NCBI GenBank assembly: GCA_013042795.1
Contig: JABDPK010000203.1
Coordinates: 1 to 19,102 of the forward strand
DNA: 19,102 nt
Source: Saprospiraceae bacterium
GTDB lineage: Bacteria > Bacteroidota > Bacteroidia > Chitinophagales > Saprospiraceae
Direction: 5' to 3'
Shown here: one piece after another, positions 18,201 to 19,102 of the stretch
Numbering within the stretch: the first letter of the stretch is position 1
Layout of the letters: each line of letters starts with the position of its first letter
The notes under the pieces: generated by a model
The model's input: the letters and a program-made list of their open reading frames with translations, nothing else
Told to the model about the DNA's origin: nothing
The model's database searches: none
Program-made: the position numbers and the translations under genes

Positions 18201-18703
18201 TAGGGGTATTCCTTGGATATGCGGCAAGCGGAAATGATATCACAATAATTTTTACAGGTGTAGGTATTATTTCACTTGCAGGAATTGTTGTCAACAATGC
18301 GATCGTTTTGATCGATTATATCAATTTATTAATCCAAAGGAAACGTGAATCACTGGGAATGGATTCACCATCAGGCTTGTCACGGGAAGTGGTCAAAGAC
18401 CTGATTATAGAAGGAGGTGCTACGAGGCTCAGACCAGTGCTTTTAACAGCTATTACTACAGTTTTGGGATTGATCCCGTTGGCAATTGGGTTTAACTTTA
18501 ACTTTTTCTCCTTTGTGAGTGAATTGGATCCCAAGTTTTTCCTGGGAGGTGATAATACGGCACTTTGGGGACCAATGGCATGGACTATTATTTATGGAAT
18601 TATTTTCGCCACATTCCTGACTCTTGTTGTCGTTCCTGCTATGTACTGGCTGGCTTATAATGCAAAAATGAACCTGATGAAAAGTTTGAATAAATCAGGC
18701 TAA
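15278..18703 (+). CDS. RND efflux permease (AcrB-like) with an extra membrane-helix pair
   Basis: The product is 1141 residues, about 100 longer than AcrB. Seen: TM1 (23-40), the porter loop with EQYPDASLPTVFINTPYFGN, TM2 from about 345, TM4 motif LGLLVDNAIVVVENI with Asp409, the second half beginning near 575 with PKIDFFPEADPLYINI, and TM10 motif GIVVNNAIVLID. AcrB uses Asp407, Asp408 and Lys940 as proton relay; here these correspond to Asp409, Asn410 and Asn1006, so only one acidic residue remains, a variation known in other RND groups. Two additional hydrophobic helices (about 519-560) lie between TM6 and TM7, and an insertion near 1069-1090 (FFSFVSELDPKFFLGGDN) precedes TM12. It drives export with the adaptor and TolC-like protein; substrates are unknown. 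Confidence 0.93.
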   Translation: MSETIKKLYREFKLSSVAVDNATSVFLLTFMILLFGIQSYQNMPKEQYPDASLPTVFINTPYFGNSAEEVENLVTRPLEKEINSITGIKTLRSTSIQDFSVLIAEFDSDMEIDDAVRKTKDAVDKAKSELPGDLDEDPSVEEINFAEIPIVTVNVSGQYNMDDLRKYAEYLEDKIEEIKEVSDVQLKGALDREVKINVDLIKMQSLKLNFNDIETAIARENVTMSGGELINNESRRALRVVGQFSKVEEISNLIVKAEFQKPIYLKDIAEVKYAFEERVSYARSDGLPVIALDVIKRSGENLLSTADKLKIVIAEAEKTLPEGLEVSLFNDLSVYTRNEVNNLENSIISGVILVILVLLFFLGLRNALFVGLAIPLSMLTGILILHVFGVIMNIVVLFSLILALGLLVDNAIVVVENIYRYMQNDYEHHAAAKYGAGEVAWPIIASTATTLAAFLPLIFWPGMMGVFMKYMPITLIIVLSSSLFVALVINPVFTSRFMKIDIKSTDQNLAKRKTRNVITGFILMISLAGIAHVAGVDWMRNLLCIAALISILNHFVLRPASFGFQNRLLPLLEKFYNHFIRIALKGKNAFLTLIGTIILLFVAAFIFVASQPKIDFFPEADPLYINIFVDLPIGSDIEATNKIVRDLESKIEKVIEPNKHIVEAVLTQIGEDTTDPNTPPEPGVTPNKARITVAFLEYKDRDGISTKSIMEEIRSEILGSPGVKISVSPNAGGPPTGKAINLEIIGPEIDSLLVISDKLIKHINAQNIPGIEELKADTELAKPEVLVNIDRGSARRYNVSTGQIASALRTSVFGKEVSKFKVGEDEYPIMVRLNEQYRNSIGDLINQKITFMDQNSGKILQVPVSSVADIEYSSTYNAIRRKNTDRVVTISSNVLEGYNANEINSEIGKIMLDYDLPNTYSYDFTGEQQQQAEDTAFLSTAFMVALFAIFIILVTQFNSIISPFIIILSVVFSTIGVFLGYAASGNDITIIFTGVGIISLAGIVVNNAIVLIDYINLLIQRKRESLGMDSPSGLSREVVKDLIIEGGATRLRPVLLTAITTVLGLIPLAIGFNFNFFSFVSELDPKFFLGGDNTALWGPMAWTIIYGIIFATFLTLVVVPAMYWLAYNAKMNLMKSLNKSG

Positions 18704-18716
18704 AAATAAATGACCT

Positions 18717-19102
18717 ATGGATAAACTGAAATATACCAGAAAAGAATATACCGCTGATCTGACACTTGACAAAAACATCCTGGCAGCAGATCCCATTGTA
18801 CAATTTGAAAGATGGTACCAGGATGCAGAAAAGACAGGAATCACTGAACCAAATGCAATGACCCTGGCTACAGTATCAGAAGATGGAAAACCATCAGCGC
18901 GCATGGTATTACTAAAAGGGTTCAGTCAAACAGGTTTTACCTTTTATACGAATTATGGTAGTAAAAAAGCCATTGAAATACAGGACAATCCAATGGTAAC
19001 ATCCGTATTCTGGTGGAAAGAACTCGCAAGGCAGGTCAGAATAGAAGGTGTCGCAGAAAAAGTGGATTATGATACTTCTTTAAGTTACTTCCATTCCAGG
19101 CC
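18717..19102 (+). CDS. pdxH: Pyridoxamine/pyridoxine 5'-phosphate oxidase (partial, 3' end beyond window)
   Basis: The gene runs off the right edge after 128 codons. The enzyme oxidises pyridoxine or pyridoxamine phosphate to pyridoxal phosphate using FMN and oxygen, in the cytoplasm. Visible signatures: RKEYTADLTL at the N-terminus, TEPNAMTLATVSEDGKPSAR (43-62), the FMN-binding MVLLKGF (63-69), FYTNYGSKKAIEIQDNP (76-92) and LARQVRIEGVAEKV (103-116), which form the PdxH family pattern. Start ATG 18717 is used because the earlier ATG at 18710 ends after four codons. It follows the pump by 13 bp, so it could be read through from the efflux operon, though the pairing seems coincidental. Confidence 0.95.
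   Translation, partial: MDKLKYTRKEYTADLTLDKNILAADPIVQFERWYQDAEKTGITEPNAMTLATVSEDGKPSARMVLLKGFSQTGFTFYTNYGSKKAIEIQDNPMVTSVFWWKELARQVRIEGVAEKVDYDTSLSYFHSR

Noticed and set aside
1..19102. Mobile element, prophage or recent transfer
   Set aside because: No transposase, integrase, tRNA-associated attachment site or long terminal repeats are visible, and base composition looks even by eye.

Overview
The window looks like chromosomal DNA from a Bacteroidota bacterium, plausibly a Saprospiria or Cytophaga-like marine or environmental lineage. The evidence is a type IX secretion (T9SS) C-terminal sorting domain, SprB-like repeats, several Bacteroidota-style lipoproteins, the near absence of Shine-Dalgarno sequences, one exact match to the TAnnTTTG -7 promoter element, and uniformly AT-rich coding DNA. 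The lineage below phylum is inference. I see no rRNA, tRNA, CRISPR array, transposase or phage gene. Genes fill almost the whole window; no gene-free stretch exceeds about 140 bases.

Layout. (1) 1-3313, minus strand: a tight cluster of a large acidic-tailed lipoprotein of unknown function, an ECF sigma factor with a TTG start, and (cut by the window edge) a protein with a short cytoplasmic N-terminus, one membrane helix, a long periplasmic linker and the beginning of an outer-membrane beta-barrel. This resembles the dual-membrane-spanning anti-sigma arrangement known from Bacteroides. It is the most interesting locus here. (2) 3452-4684, plus strand: a lipoprotein serpin with an intact, gaplessly alignable reactive-centre loop. 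(3) 4686-8024, minus strand: a 1112-residue secreted T9SS cargo protein, convergent with the serpin. (4) 8128-11971, minus strand: an operon of DASS-family anion transporter, c-type cytochrome lipoprotein, anhydro-N-acetylmuramate kinase (anmK) and an extended short-chain dehydrogenase, with 3-23 bp gaps or an overlap. (5) 12097-18703, plus strand: a TetR repressor followed by a complete tripartite RND efflux pump (TolC-like, adaptor, permease), with an ATGA overlap and short gaps; the divergent promoter region carries a perfect 9-bp inverted repeat that is a good operator candidate. (6) 18717 to the right edge: the 5' part of pdxH, 13 bp after the pump.

How they work together. The left cluster reads as an envelope-sensing transcription switch. 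The serpin and the lipoprotein both have acidic residues right after the lipid cysteine, the kind of signal that sends Bacteroidota lipoproteins to the cell surface, whereas the cytochrome and the efflux adaptor do not. The surface part of the window is therefore the lipoprotein, serpin and T9SS protein, and the envelope/cytoplasm part is the anmK operon and the efflux pump. All functional statements rest on motif reading, not on database searches.
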